From assembly GCF_025917685.1 (NCBI RefSeq), contig NZ_CP089518.1:4589001-4653000 (forward strand): a stretch of DNA of 64,000 nucleotides, in the 5' to 3' direction. Shown piece by piece: positions 33,562-41,464 of the stretch (position 1 is the first letter of the stretch; each line of letters opens with the position of its first letter). This DNA comes from Bacillus cereus. GTDB taxonomy: Bacteria > Bacillota > Bacilli > Bacillales > Bacillaceae_G. The translations under genes and the position numbers were made by a program. The notes beneath the pieces were generated by a model. That model searched no databases. It was given only the letters and a program-made list of their open reading frames with translations, and was not told the DNA's origin.

Positions 33562-34287
33562 TTACACATCATAATTTACAACGTAATGCTGCATTTCCGT
33601 ATTATAGTAGCCTTCGCTATATTCAATTACTTCGCCAACTTCATCGTAAGAATAGCGCATACGTTTTAATAACACTGTCCCTTCTGTTTCATCTAACGCT
33701 TCTGCAACGAAATTAGGCGCAAGTCCAACAGCGAATTCATCTCTAAAGTTTTCTAAATGTATACCTCGGTCCTCGACTAAATCGTAAAGCGATTGTAGGT
33801 CGAAGTCCGATAAATCTGTACTTGCCATTCGTGCTGAGAAATAGTGCGTATAATGAATGTACGGCGCATCATTTAACGTATATAAGCGCTCAATACGAAA
33901 ACTCTCCTTACCGAATAATCGAAATGGCACTGTTCCTTCTTCATTATGAACTACCTCTGCCTTTAACAATTTCTTTTGTACTTTATATCCTTCTTCCACT
34001 AACACTTCAGTAAATTTCTTACCCTTTGACAGTTTTGTCGCAGAAGTATTACGGATGACTTTCGTTCCTTTACCGCTTTTCTTCTCTAAATACCCTTCTT
34101 GAACGAGCTCTTTAATTGCATTTCGCACTGTAATTTTACTCACTTTGAACTCTTCTTCTAACTGCGGTTCAGAAGGGATATTCGTATGAATCGCATATAC
34201 ACCATGCAATATTCGATCACGAATAATATTTTTTATTTGTAAATATAATGGTCCTCTTCTTCTCGTTACGTTCACCGTTACACCCAC
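33562..34287 (-). CDS. GntR/HutC family regulator with UTRA domain
   Basis: 241 residues. Winged helix at about 8-75 (PLYLQIKNIIRDRILHG; EEEFKVSKITVRNAIKELVQEGYL), then a UTRA effector domain at 95-236 (RIERLYTLNDAPYIHYTHYF; EGYYNTEMQHY). The start GTG shares a base with the stop of the kinase gene (TAGTG); a second GTG at 34275 is also possible. As part of the operon it probably represses it and responds to a phosphorylated sugar-acid intermediate. The likely operator is the 12-bp palindrome at 38344-38355. Confidence 0.85.
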   Translation of the reverse strand: MGVTVNVTRRRGPLYLQIKNIIRDRILHGVYAIHTNIPSEPQLEEEFKVSKITVRNAIKELVQEGYLEKKSGKGTKVIRNTSATKLSKGKKFTEVLVEEGYKVQKKLLKAEVVHNEEGTVPFRLFGKESFRIERLYTLNDAPYIHYTHYFSARMASTDLSDFDLQSLYDLVEDRGIHLENFRDEFAVGLAPNFVAEALDETEGTVLLKRMRYSYDEVGEVIEYSEGYYNTEMQHYVVNYDV

Positions 34288-35303
34288 TACCTTTCTACAT
34301 CACCTACTGATGCCGTCATTGCCCGAAGTATATCCTTCTCTGATGACATTGGCGTATCACCGACGATTGTATGTGCAAGCATTCCAGCTGCTGACGCAAA
34401 TGAAACAGCTTTCTCTGGTGCAAACTCTTCTATCTCGCCATGAATAATCCCGCTCGTATAAGCATCTCCAGCACCTATTCTATCATATACAGAAAACGTA
34501 AGTGTTTTAGCAAAAGTGAACGCACCATCTTTACATATGAATCCGCGAAGTGAGTGTGTGTTATCACTATTAATAGATCGATGAGTACCAGCAATTGTAG
34601 CGATATGATATATTTCAGCCACTTTTGGAATAAGGTCAACAAGTTGTGCCTCTCGCTCTGTCTCTTCTGTTTTCATTCCAAGAACGAACATTGCATCTTT
34701 TTCGTTCATCATTACAATATCAGCTAGCTCTAGCATTTCTTCATAATGCGGTTTTGCCTGTTTATATCCATCTTCTCCCCAAAGCGATGGACGATAGTTA
34801 CAATCGAAAACGACAGTGCCTCCATTTTCTTTAACTGCCTTCGCCAAAGATTTCATATGATGACGCACAGTATCATTCATCGCAAGGGTAATCCCGCAAA
34901 AATGAACGATATCAATTTCTTTTGCGATTTCTTCAAATTGGTACATCTCTTCACATGCCGTATTGAAACTACTTTCTAATCGGTTCGAATATGTAACGCG
35001 GCTTGCGCGTGCTCCAAATCCATTTTCTAAAAAATACATTCCAACATATTTACCGCCTCTTGAAATAAACGGTGCTTGAATCCCTAGTTTTTGAATGTGC
35101 GATACCGCTGCATCTCCAACTGAGTTTTCAGGTAAAGTTGAAATAAGAAAACCTTCATGCCCTAGATGAGAAAGTGCGGCTGCAACGTTCACACCTGTGC
35201 CTGAAAATGAGTAATTTAATGTGTTTGCTTGCGACAGCAATTCATACCCTGACACTTGCAGGCGCATCATTACTTCACCAAATGCTGCAATTTTCTTACG
35301 CAT
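34287..35303 (-). CDS. PfkB family sugar-acid kinase (2-keto-3-deoxygluconate kinase-like)
   Basis: 338 residues from ATG 35303; a TTG at 35312 inside the upstream gene is an alternative. PfkB fold: MRKKIAAFGEVMMRL and SFSGTGVNVAAALSHLGHEG at the N-terminus, VFDCNYRPSLWG in the middle, and the catalytic DRIGAGDAYTSG near the end with its base Asp. The closest functional group is KDG kinase, which makes 2-keto-3-deoxy-6-phosphogluconate with ATP. The next enzyme in the operon is an aldolase of that product, which supports the call. Confidence 0.82.
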   Translation of the reverse strand: MRKKIAAFGEVMMRLQVSGYELLSQANTLNYSFSGTGVNVAAALSHLGHEGFLISTLPENSVGDAAVSHIQKLGIQAPFISRGGKYVGMYFLENGFGARASRVTYSNRLESSFNTACEEMYQFEEIAKEIDIVHFCGITLAMNDTVRHHMKSLAKAVKENGGTVVFDCNYRPSLWGEDGYKQAKPHYEEMLELADIVMMNEKDAMFVLGMKTEETEREAQLVDLIPKVAEIYHIATIAGTHRSINSDNTHSLRGFICKDGAFTFAKTLTFSVYDRIGAGDAYTSGIIHGEIEEFAPEKAVSFASAAGMLAHTIVGDTPMSSEKDILRAMTASVGDVER

Positions 35304-36051
35304 ATTGATCAACTAACTTCTTCACGACTGCTAATAATTCACGAACATCTTCTGTTTTCGTATTACCAGTTTCTTTATGAATAATAGAAGAGTACACATG
35401 CGGGATAACTTGCTCTACGTTTGCTTCTAATGCAATGCGTACAATTGTTTCAAAGTTCTCTTTATCAATTCCGCCCGTTGGCTCTAATGCGAATCCTTCT
35501 TCCGCACAAGCTTTCGCAACTGCGCGATATTCTTCTTCATGAGCTAAACCTTTCATTGGGAAGTACTTCAATGAATTTCCGCCCATATCACGTACAAGTG
35601 CGATTGCTGTTTTAATTGGAACGATTGCTTTTTCCTCTCCAGCCGCACTAATTGGACCAGTAGAAATATTTACGTAACCTACTTTTCCTGTTGGTGATAC
35701 TAAACTATTAATCCAGCTATCTTTTCCGCCAAGATTTGCGCGCGTTGCTCCAACTGAAGGGAACACTTGGTTAATATGACTACCAGGATAATGCTTCGCA
35801 ATTTCAGCTACAACTGCTGCTTGACGATTATCTCCTGCTCCTAGTCCAATTGATACAGCGTCTTCAATTTCTTTTCCGTATGCTTTCATCGCTGTAACTG
35901 CTTCTTCTACTGTTGGATAATCTTTTGATAACACACCAACTACTACATAACCTTCTGCTGCTTCAAAAATATCTTTCGCATTTCGGGTATTGTTCGCTAA
36001 TACATTTAATGCTACGCGGCCTTTATAAAAACGTTTTTGAATGTTTGTCAT
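35296..36051 (-). CDS. dgaF: KDPG aldolase, DgaF-like family
   Basis: 251 residues of the DgaF family (PF07071): RVALNVLANNTRNAKDI, SIGLGAGDNRQ, SHINQVFPSVGATRANLG, SLKYFPMKGL and EPTGGIDKENF are characteristic. In Salmonella DgaF splits 2-keto-3-deoxygluconate-6-phosphate into pyruvate and glyceraldehyde-3-phosphate and acts after DgaE. The family is unrelated to Eda. It starts 1 bp after the DgaE-like gene with the ribosome binding site GGGGGAAAC inside that gene's end, and overlaps the kinase start by 8 nt. Confidence 0.85.
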   Translation of the reverse strand: MTNIQKRFYKGRVALNVLANNTRNAKDIFEAAEGYVVVGVLSKDYPTVEEAVTAMKAYGKEIEDAVSIGLGAGDNRQAAVVAEIAKHYPGSHINQVFPSVGATRANLGGKDSWINSLVSPTGKVGYVNISTGPISAAGEEKAIVPIKTAIALVRDMGGNSLKYFPMKGLAHEEEYRAVAKACAEEGFALEPTGGIDKENFETIVRIALEANVEQVIPHVYSSIIHKETGNTKTEDVRELLAVVKKLVDQYA

Positions 36052-36052
36052 T

Positions 36053-37156
36053 TTAGTTTCCCCCTACAATTTCTCTCATTTTTTCTTCAATTACATGTAT
36101 GTCATCACCTTGAAGCGGACGTGGATCGATATCAAAGAATCCTTGTCTTACTCCGTAATCACGTGTGTAAATTGCAATTTCCCCGCCGCGTAATTCAGTC
36201 ACAACGTCTTTTGCCGATTTATTTAACTCTTTCTCGTTAATATGAATACGTGCTCTAAAGATTGCTCTTCCCGCTTCATCTTGAACGATCGTTACATTTA
36301 CACCATTTAACTCTTTCAGTGGCATAAGTACTTGTAGCAATTCTTTTTCTTGTTCACTCTTATCTACTTTTACTCCGTACTCATCAAGAGCTTGAAGTAA
36401 ACCGAAAGTCGTCTCTTTCCCAACTTTCATACTTCGTCCGATGCAATGTAACTGCACTTTCAGCCATTCAATATATTTTCGTTTACCGCCGACAATACCG
36501 GAAGTAGGTCCTTCAATTGCCTTTGAACCGCTATAAATGGCCAGGTCTGAATACTTCACATATTTTTGAATATCTTCTTCAGCTGCCGCATCGACGATAA
36601 GTGGGATGTTATTTCGCTGCGCTACTTCCCACGCTTCTTCAACAGAAATCATATTTTTTTGCACTGCATGATGGGATTTCACATAAAGAATCGCTGCTGT
36701 ATTTTCACCGATTGCATCTTCAATATGCTCTGCTTTCCCTTCATTTGCGTAACCGACTTCAACTAACTTACCTCCGCCTAAATACACCATCGTTTCAACA
36801 GGAGCACCGTATTGAACGTTATGACCTTTCAGCATAATTACTTCGTTTTTCGCGATTACTTCTTGATGAAGTCTTTCACTTTTACGACGATTTCCTTCTG
36901 TCACAATTGCTGCGATAGAAAGTGCGATTCCGCTCGACGCTGAATTTACAACGGCTGCTGCCTCTGAATCTAAAATGCTAGCAATATGGTCTCCTGCTTT
37001 ATCTACTAAATCTGCAATTTCTACATAATTTTGTCCACCATACTTCATCGCATCCATTACCGTATCTGTAGGAGCAGATACACCTAGAATACTCATTCTA
37101 CCGCTCGCATTAATAACTCTTTTTAATCCATACTTAGCATTCAATGAATGACCCAT
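36053..37156 (-). CDS. dgaE: DgaE-like PLP-dependent ammonia lyase
   Basis: 367 residues of the SelA-like fold-type I PLP family, DgaE branch. Conserved N-terminus YGLKRVINASGRMSILG; the PLP lysine lies in YSGSKAIEGPTSG at about residues 215-227; VDAAAEED provides the ring-stacking/Asp segment. DgaE removes ammonia from D-glucosaminate-6-phosphate to give KDGP. In this operon there is also a kinase and no PTS, so the enzyme may act on the non-phosphorylated acid. The start codon lies 23 nt inside the end of the amidohydrolase gene. Confidence 0.82.
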   Translation of the reverse strand: MGHSLNAKYGLKRVINASGRMSILGVSAPTDTVMDAMKYGGQNYVEIADLVDKAGDHIASILDSEAAAVVNSASSGIALSIAAIVTEGNRRKSERLHQEVIAKNEVIMLKGHNVQYGAPVETMVYLGGGKLVEVGYANEGKAEHIEDAIGENTAAILYVKSHHAVQKNMISVEEAWEVAQRNNIPLIVDAAAEEDIQKYVKYSDLAIYSGSKAIEGPTSGIVGGKRKYIEWLKVQLHCIGRSMKVGKETTFGLLQALDEYGVKVDKSEQEKELLQVLMPLKELNGVNVTIVQDEAGRAIFRARIHINEKELNKSAKDVVTELRGGEIAIYTRDYGVRQGFFDIDPRPLQGDDIHVIEEKMREIVGGN

Positions 37157-38234
37157 TAATTACAACCCCTTTTGTATCAATTCTTCTTTCAGCAATGCCC
37201 TGATCCCCTTCTGAATCAATTAACGTAACCTTCTCATCTTTAACCGTAAACAAAGTTAAGTTTGCCATATCTCCTTCTTGAATGCGGCCAAGCTCTGGTT
37301 TCTTAAGCCATTTTGCTGCATTTTTCGTAACCGCATCAATTACTTCTTCTAGCGGATAACCTAAGTAAAGGAATTTCGAAAGAACGTTAGCCATACTGTA
37401 AACTGGACCATGTATACGATTCTTCCGGTAAATATCTGTACTAATAGTATTAAGCGCAATACCATAACGCTTCGCTGCTTCTGCTACTTTAAAAGAAAAA
37501 CTAGCATTACCATGCCCAACATCTAAATGAATACCACGTTCCACTGCATCTAACAACACAGGTAGCGGTTTGCCTTCTTCATCAAATAAATTATTTTCTT
37601 TCCCGTTTAAGTAATGTGTAATTACATCATCTTTTTCTAAAAGAGGTACAACTTCCTCTATACGTGGAGGCGCTGAACCGATATGTACCATAATCGGCAA
37701 TGATGTTTCGCGAGATAAAGAGCGCGCCACATGTAGCGGTTCAATTCCGCTGTCACACACGACACTTTTACTCATTCTCGCTTTTAACCCAACGATTACA
37801 TCTTTATACTTTTCTACTGCTTCTATTACTTTCTCTTTATCGATCCATTCCATATTGGATAATTCATCAATTCGTTTCAAACCGATGCGAGAAATATTTA
37901 AAAAGGCAAATAAATTCGTTTTCGCCTGCTCTCTACTTAATACTAAATCTGCAATACGATCAGCTCCGCAGCTACCCGCATCAACAATTGTCGTTACCCC
38001 TTGCTTAACGCCAATTTCATCCACCTCATCGCCATACGGATCAAACTCTGGAAAAGCATGAACGTGCAAATCAATCCAACCACTCGATACGTAAGTACCA
38101 GAGTAATCAAGAACCTTTCCACCCTCGCCAGCACCAGCTTTCGTCACCTGTGCGATTTTATTATTTTCAATTACAATGTCAATCTCTTCCCCGTTCACAC
38201 GTCTCACATTACGTAGTACGAATCGTTCTGTCAT
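37134..38234 (-). CDS. Amidohydrolase / deacetylase family metal-dependent hydrolase
   Basis: 366 residues. TIM-barrel amidohydrolase with metal ligands HVH (WIDLHVHAF, about residues 53-60), a Lys in VGLKARMSKS that is probably carboxylated, His in IMVHIGSAPP, DVGHGNASF and Asp in ISTDIY. The family includes N-acyl amino-sugar and amino-acid deacylases (EF0837-like). As the first gene of an operon that degrades an amino-sugar acid, it most likely deacylates the imported substrate. The start follows GGGTGG, with a promoter about 108 bp upstream. Confidence 0.82.
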   Translation of the reverse strand: MTERFVLRNVRRVNGEEIDIVIENNKIAQVTKAGAGEGGKVLDYSGTYVSSGWIDLHVHAFPEFDPYGDEVDEIGVKQGVTTIVDAGSCGADRIADLVLSREQAKTNLFAFLNISRIGLKRIDELSNMEWIDKEKVIEAVEKYKDVIVGLKARMSKSVVCDSGIEPLHVARSLSRETSLPIMVHIGSAPPRIEEVVPLLEKDDVITHYLNGKENNLFDEEGKPLPVLLDAVERGIHLDVGHGNASFSFKVAEAAKRYGIALNTISTDIYRKNRIHGPVYSMANVLSKFLYLGYPLEEVIDAVTKNAAKWLKKPELGRIQEGDMANLTLFTVKDEKVTLIDSEGDQGIAERRIDTKGVVINGSFIEC

Positions 38235-38341
38235 TGTATTTCCACCCTTTTCTATAAGAAGCCATAAGAATACGCTTACATTAAAGTTTCATTTTATATC
38301 TCTTTCACACGTTTAGCGTAACATAAAAAAAGGGAGAAGTA

Positions 38342-38370
38342 AATATAACGTTATAATGTTTAATTGTAAA
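38342..38370 (-). promoter_or_regulatory. Promoter and GntR operator of the amino-sugar-acid operon
   Basis: On the minus strand, TTTACA (38370-38365), a 17-bp spacer, TATATT (38347-38342). The perfect 12-bp palindrome TATAACGTTATA (38344-38355) covers most of the -10 box, a position suited to repression. Confidence 0.65.
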
Positions 38371-38435
38371 TAAAAAAGGGCTCCCAAAAATATTGATAGT
38401 ACGGCAAAGAACGGCAATTCCCTCTTTATATAATA

Positions 38436-38464
38436 AAAGACTGTCCCAAATGGCACAGCCTTTT
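38436..38464 (-). terminator. Terminator of the VanY-like gene
   Basis: On the minus strand GGCTGTGCCA-TT-TGGGACAGTC forms a stem with one mismatch and one wobble, then TTTTA. Confidence 0.55.
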
Positions 38465-38467
38465 TCC

Positions 38468-39328
38468 CTATTCCTGAACCGTCACAATAACCCCATCCAT
38501 ATTGTTCCCAGAAATTTCATACTGCTTATTTGCTGGGACGTTCACTTTCATATTCCCAGAAACTTTATAATAAGAAACAGTATATTTCTTACCTTCTACT
38601 TCAGTCGAAATCTCTTTTTCCTCTTTTAAGAAATCTAAATATTCCTCTAGCGTGAAATTCTTTTTTTGCATAATTGCGCTATGAGGTAGGCCGACATAAC
38701 GGATGTGCCATGGCTCATATTGAATTCCAGTAATGTTACTTTTATTTTTCGGATAACGTAATACAAAGCCATGCTTCCATACGTTCTCTTCAATCCATTT
38801 TCCTTCAGCGGCTTTCTCCATTTTCTTTTGAGTAGACCCAACGTCCAGTGATAAGCCTAAATTATGCTCACTGTATCCTGCTGGAAGCGCATAATCAGAT
38901 CCCATTTTTTCATATAGCTGTTTTTGCTCTTGGAAATCTCTATAACCACTACTAATCAAAAAATGGTTAACACTTTCTTTTCCAGCCGCATCGACAACGT
39001 TCAAAAACTTTTTCACAACATCCTTTGATAAACGAAGATTTCTATCAAATATTACATAGCCTCTCACTAATTCACTATTATGATTTAAATTTATAATATC
39101 AGACCTAATACTATCTTTTTTAACTGGGTAATCTTTGTTAACTAATAATAAATCGCCCTTATAAATTTGTTCCTTTGTAATCTCTTTCCTCTCGGTGTTT
39201 GCCGCCTTTACTAGCTCATCTTTTCCGACAATTTTAACGTCGATTTCCTTTTGAAATAACGGTGATATATAAAAGCCTACACATACTGTGCATGCTATAA
39301 AAAGAGAAATAAATACCCACTTTTTCAT
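38468..39328 (-). CDS. VanY-type D,D-carboxypeptidase (M15B)
   Basis: 286 residues. One N-terminal membrane segment (4-22) anchors the enzyme outside the cell. Zinc ligands of the M15B fold are visible: His155 and Asp162 in SEHNLGLSLD, and His208 in EPWHIRYVG with the catalytic Glu205. The substrate-binding SSGYR motif is at 126-130. It trims the terminal D-Ala from peptidoglycan pentapeptides. The C-terminal 60 residues form an extra small domain. Together with the kinase and regulator genes upstream it forms a VanRSY-like unit; there are no vanHAX-type ligase genes, so glycopeptide resistance by D-Lac is not implied. Confidence 0.88.
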   Translation of the reverse strand: MKKWVFISLFIACTVCVGFYISPLFQKEIDVKIVGKDELVKAANTERKEITKEQIYKGDLLLVNKDYPVKKDSIRSDIINLNHNSELVRGYVIFDRNLRLSKDVVKKFLNVVDAAGKESVNHFLISSGYRDFQEQKQLYEKMGSDYALPAGYSEHNLGLSLDVGSTQKKMEKAAEGKWIEENVWKHGFVLRYPKNKSNITGIQYEPWHIRYVGLPHSAIMQKKNFTLEEYLDFLKEEKEISTEVEGKKYTVSYYKVSGNMKVNVPANKQYEISGNNMDGVIVTVQE

Positions 39329-39410
39329 TTCTAGTTCCTCCTCAACGTAACTTACGTATAGAATAGAAAAAACTATTAAAATAAAAAGTGGGGTAAAGTT
39401 TAAATTTTTA

Positions 39411-40517
39411 TTAAATTGTTACATTCTCGTCTTTTGGCAATCGCACTTCAAATATTGTTCTAACTACATTACTTTCAGCCGAAATCTTCCCATCATGCTG
39501 TTCAACAATATTTTTCGCAATAAATAGCCCAAGGCCTGTACCACCTTGCTGCTCTGATCTTGCCTTATCACCTGTATAAAACATATCAAAAAGATACGGT
39601 AAATCTTCTTCTGGAATGCTATCTCCGTAATTAATAACTTGTACAACTACCTCTTCACTCTCAATATATCCGTTCACATCAACAAACTTTCCATCATACC
39701 CATAGCGAATCGCATTCGTTAAAAGATTTTCAAATACTCGAGCTAATAATTTCCCGTCACCGTTAATAGGTAAATGAGGATCCATATTCAATCTCGCCTC
39801 CAAATCCTTTTTTTCTAATAACGGATACAACTCCTCATCTAACTGTATGATCAATTCACTTATATCAATTGGTCTTTTTTCAAGCTGCAACATCCCATAA
39901 TTCATTCTCGTAATTTCAAATAATTCATCAATCAAACTTTCCAGTCTTTCGGATTTCGTAAAAGCAATTGTGGAAAAATGTTTAATTTGTTCCTTCGTCA
40001 AATTCTCATCTTTAAGAATTAAATCTAAATAACCTAAAACGGATGTTAACGGCGTTCTTAAATCGTGAGCTAAGTTAACAATAAGCTGGTCCTTACTACT
40101 TTCCGCGAAGTCTCCTCGCTCCATTGCTTCCTTTAATTTCTCACTCGCTACATTCATTTCGCTTGCGATATATCCAAACTCATCATTTGATGAAACGCGC
40201 ACTTGATTTGTAAAATCGCCGTTCGCCAAATGATGAATTCCATTTGAAATCTCATCAAAATATTTTACATAAGGCCTAGTAAGAAAGAAGAAAAACATAA
40301 TGGACAGAGGGATGAAAATAATTAAAAAGAAATTAACATCTCCAATTTGTCTTACCATGGAACGAAATTGAGCTAACGGATCCTCATAGCGAACGACTAA
40401 TTTATAATAAATCCTTAATCCTTCATAAATGAAATACGTTATGCCAGCAGCTAATATCATACTTAACGAAAATAGCATAACCATCTTCGAGCGAAAACTT
40501 CTCATCTTTTTAGCCAT
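39411..40517 (-). CDS. VanS-like sensor histidine kinase
   Basis: 368 residues. Two membrane helices at about 12-34 and 61-80 with a short extracellular loop, a HAMP domain at 82-135, phospho-acceptor His151 in NLAHDLRTPLTS, N box ENLLTNAIRYG and a G box GGTGLGLFIAKN. The layout and the His box match VanS of the VanA group. It overlaps the regulator gene by 8 nt. The signal is presumably a cell-wall precursor or antibiotic; the loop is too short for a large sensor domain. Confidence 0.85.
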   Translation of the reverse strand: MAKKMRSFRSKMVMLFSLSMILAAGITYFIYEGLRIYYKLVVRYEDPLAQFRSMVRQIGDVNFFLIIFIPLSIMFFFFLTRPYVKYFDEISNGIHHLANGDFTNQVRVSSNDEFGYIASEMNVASEKLKEAMERGDFAESSKDQLIVNLAHDLRTPLTSVLGYLDLILKDENLTKEQIKHFSTIAFTKSERLESLIDELFEITRMNYGMLQLEKRPIDISELIIQLDEELYPLLEKKDLEARLNMDPHLPINGDGKLLARVFENLLTNAIRYGYDGKFVDVNGYIESEEVVVQVINYGDSIPEEDLPYLFDMFYTGDKARSEQQGGTGLGLFIAKNIVEQHDGKISAESNVVRTIFEVRLPKDENVTI

Positions 40518-41208
40518 TGAAAGTATACCCTACTCCCCACACTGTTTTTATTAACTTATCCTTTCTTTTATCTTCCCCAAGTTTTTTCCGCAATGTGCGA
40601 ATATGTACCATAACTGTATTTCCGCTTTCATAATAATCATCTGCCCATACTTGCTGAAAAATATTTTCCACATTGTACACTTTCTTCGGATGACTCGCTA
40701 ATAAATATAAAATATCAAACTCTTTCGGTGTTAACTCAATTTGCTCTCCATACACGTTCACTGTTCTTCGCTCAGGATCAATAACGACTCCCCCTACCTC
40801 TAAAGCAGATTTATTCTCTGCTACTTTCGGCTGATTTAACGTAAGAAATCGGCGTAATTGTGCATTTACACGTGCGACTAATTCAATCGGTGTAAAAGGT
40901 TTCGTCATATAATCATCTGCACCTAATACAAGACCTGTCACCTTATCAAAATCAGATGTTTTCGCGCTTAAAAAAATGATTGGCATATGATGCTTCACGC
41001 GAATTTGACGCGTCACTTCATACCCATCCATTTTTGGCATCATAATATCTAAAACCACTAAGTCGATTGGCTGCGTTTCAATAATATGAACGGCCTCTTC
41101 CCCATCCGCTGCCTTCACAACGTGGTACCCTTCTTTTTCTAAATGTATCTCAATTAAATCAGCAATTTCTGCCTCATCATCCACTATTAAAATTGAAATG
41201 CGCTTCAT
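40510..41208 (-). CDS. VanR-like OmpR-family response regulator
   Basis: 232 residues. Receiver 1-118 with Asp10/Asp11, phospho-acceptor Asp54 (VVLDIMMPKMDG) and Lys in MTKPF. Winged helix at about 135-230 (SGNTVMVHIRTLRKKLGEDKRKDKLIKTVWGVGYTF is split by the wing). It is first in the VanRSY-like operon and probably controls vanY through its own promoter (TACAAT -10 at 41234-41239). Confidence 0.88.
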   Translation of the reverse strand: MKRISILIVDDEAEIADLIEIHLEKEGYHVVKAADGEEAVHIIETQPIDLVVLDIMMPKMDGYEVTRQIRVKHHMPIIFLSAKTSDFDKVTGLVLGADDYMTKPFTPIELVARVNAQLRRFLTLNQPKVAENKSALEVGGVVIDPERRTVNVYGEQIELTPKEFDILYLLASHPKKVYNVENIFQQVWADDYYESGNTVMVHIRTLRKKLGEDKRKDKLIKTVWGVGYTFNG

Positions 41209-41233
41209 TTTACTCCCCCTTTTTATACGATCG

Positions 41234-41263
41234 ATTGTAAACTAGTCTATCCAATTTGTACAA
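41234..41263 (-). promoter_or_regulatory. Promoter candidate of the VanRSY-like operon
   Basis: On the minus strand TTGTAC (41263-41258), an 18-bp spacer, and TACAAT (41239-41234). The -35 match is poor, as often seen for activated promoters. Confidence 0.4.
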
Positions 41264-41269
41264 TACGAA

Positions 41270-41293
41270 AAGGTTACCCGTTAGAGTAACCTT
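41270..41293 (-). terminator. Hairpin ending the men operon
   Basis: AAGGTTAC at 41270-41277 pairs with GTAACCTT at 41286-41293, then TTTT on the minus strand. Confidence 0.55.
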
Positions 41294-41302
41294 GGTAAAT
41301 AA

Positions 41303-41425
41303 AATTATATCGGCGATTTTCTAAATATATCGACCGCAACTTGAATTATATCGGCGATTTCTCAATTATATCGACCGTAACTCGAATTATATCAGCGATT
41401 ATTGAAATATATCGACTTACCGACA
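41303..41425. repeat. Three tandem 41-bp repeats
   Basis: Units start at 41303, 41344 and 41385. Each has the plan AATTATATCGGCGATTT... then AAATATATCGACCG.... Units 1 and 2 differ by a few bases, unit 3 is more decayed and shortened. Within each unit two TATATCG cores repeat about 20 bp apart. It lies between the end of menC and the terminator of the operon, upstream of the VanR-like gene. Confidence 0.8.
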
Positions 41426-41464
41426 ATCAACGACGAAATTCGCCCGCTATTTTAAAGACTCAGC

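Noticed and set aside
38279..38300. ATTAAAGTTTCATTTTATA resembles the right end of the bcr1-like repeat
   Set aside because: Only about 19 bases match with one mismatch in AT-rich DNA, without the hairpins; chance or a short remnant cannot be separated.
38468..41208. Reading the VanRSY-like unit as acquired vancomycin resistance
   Set aside because: No vanH, vanA/B-type ligase or vanX gene is present, and codon use resembles the neighbours.
41303..41425. Possible CRISPR array
   Set aside because: The three units are contiguous 41-bp tandem copies without unique spacers, and no cas genes are near.
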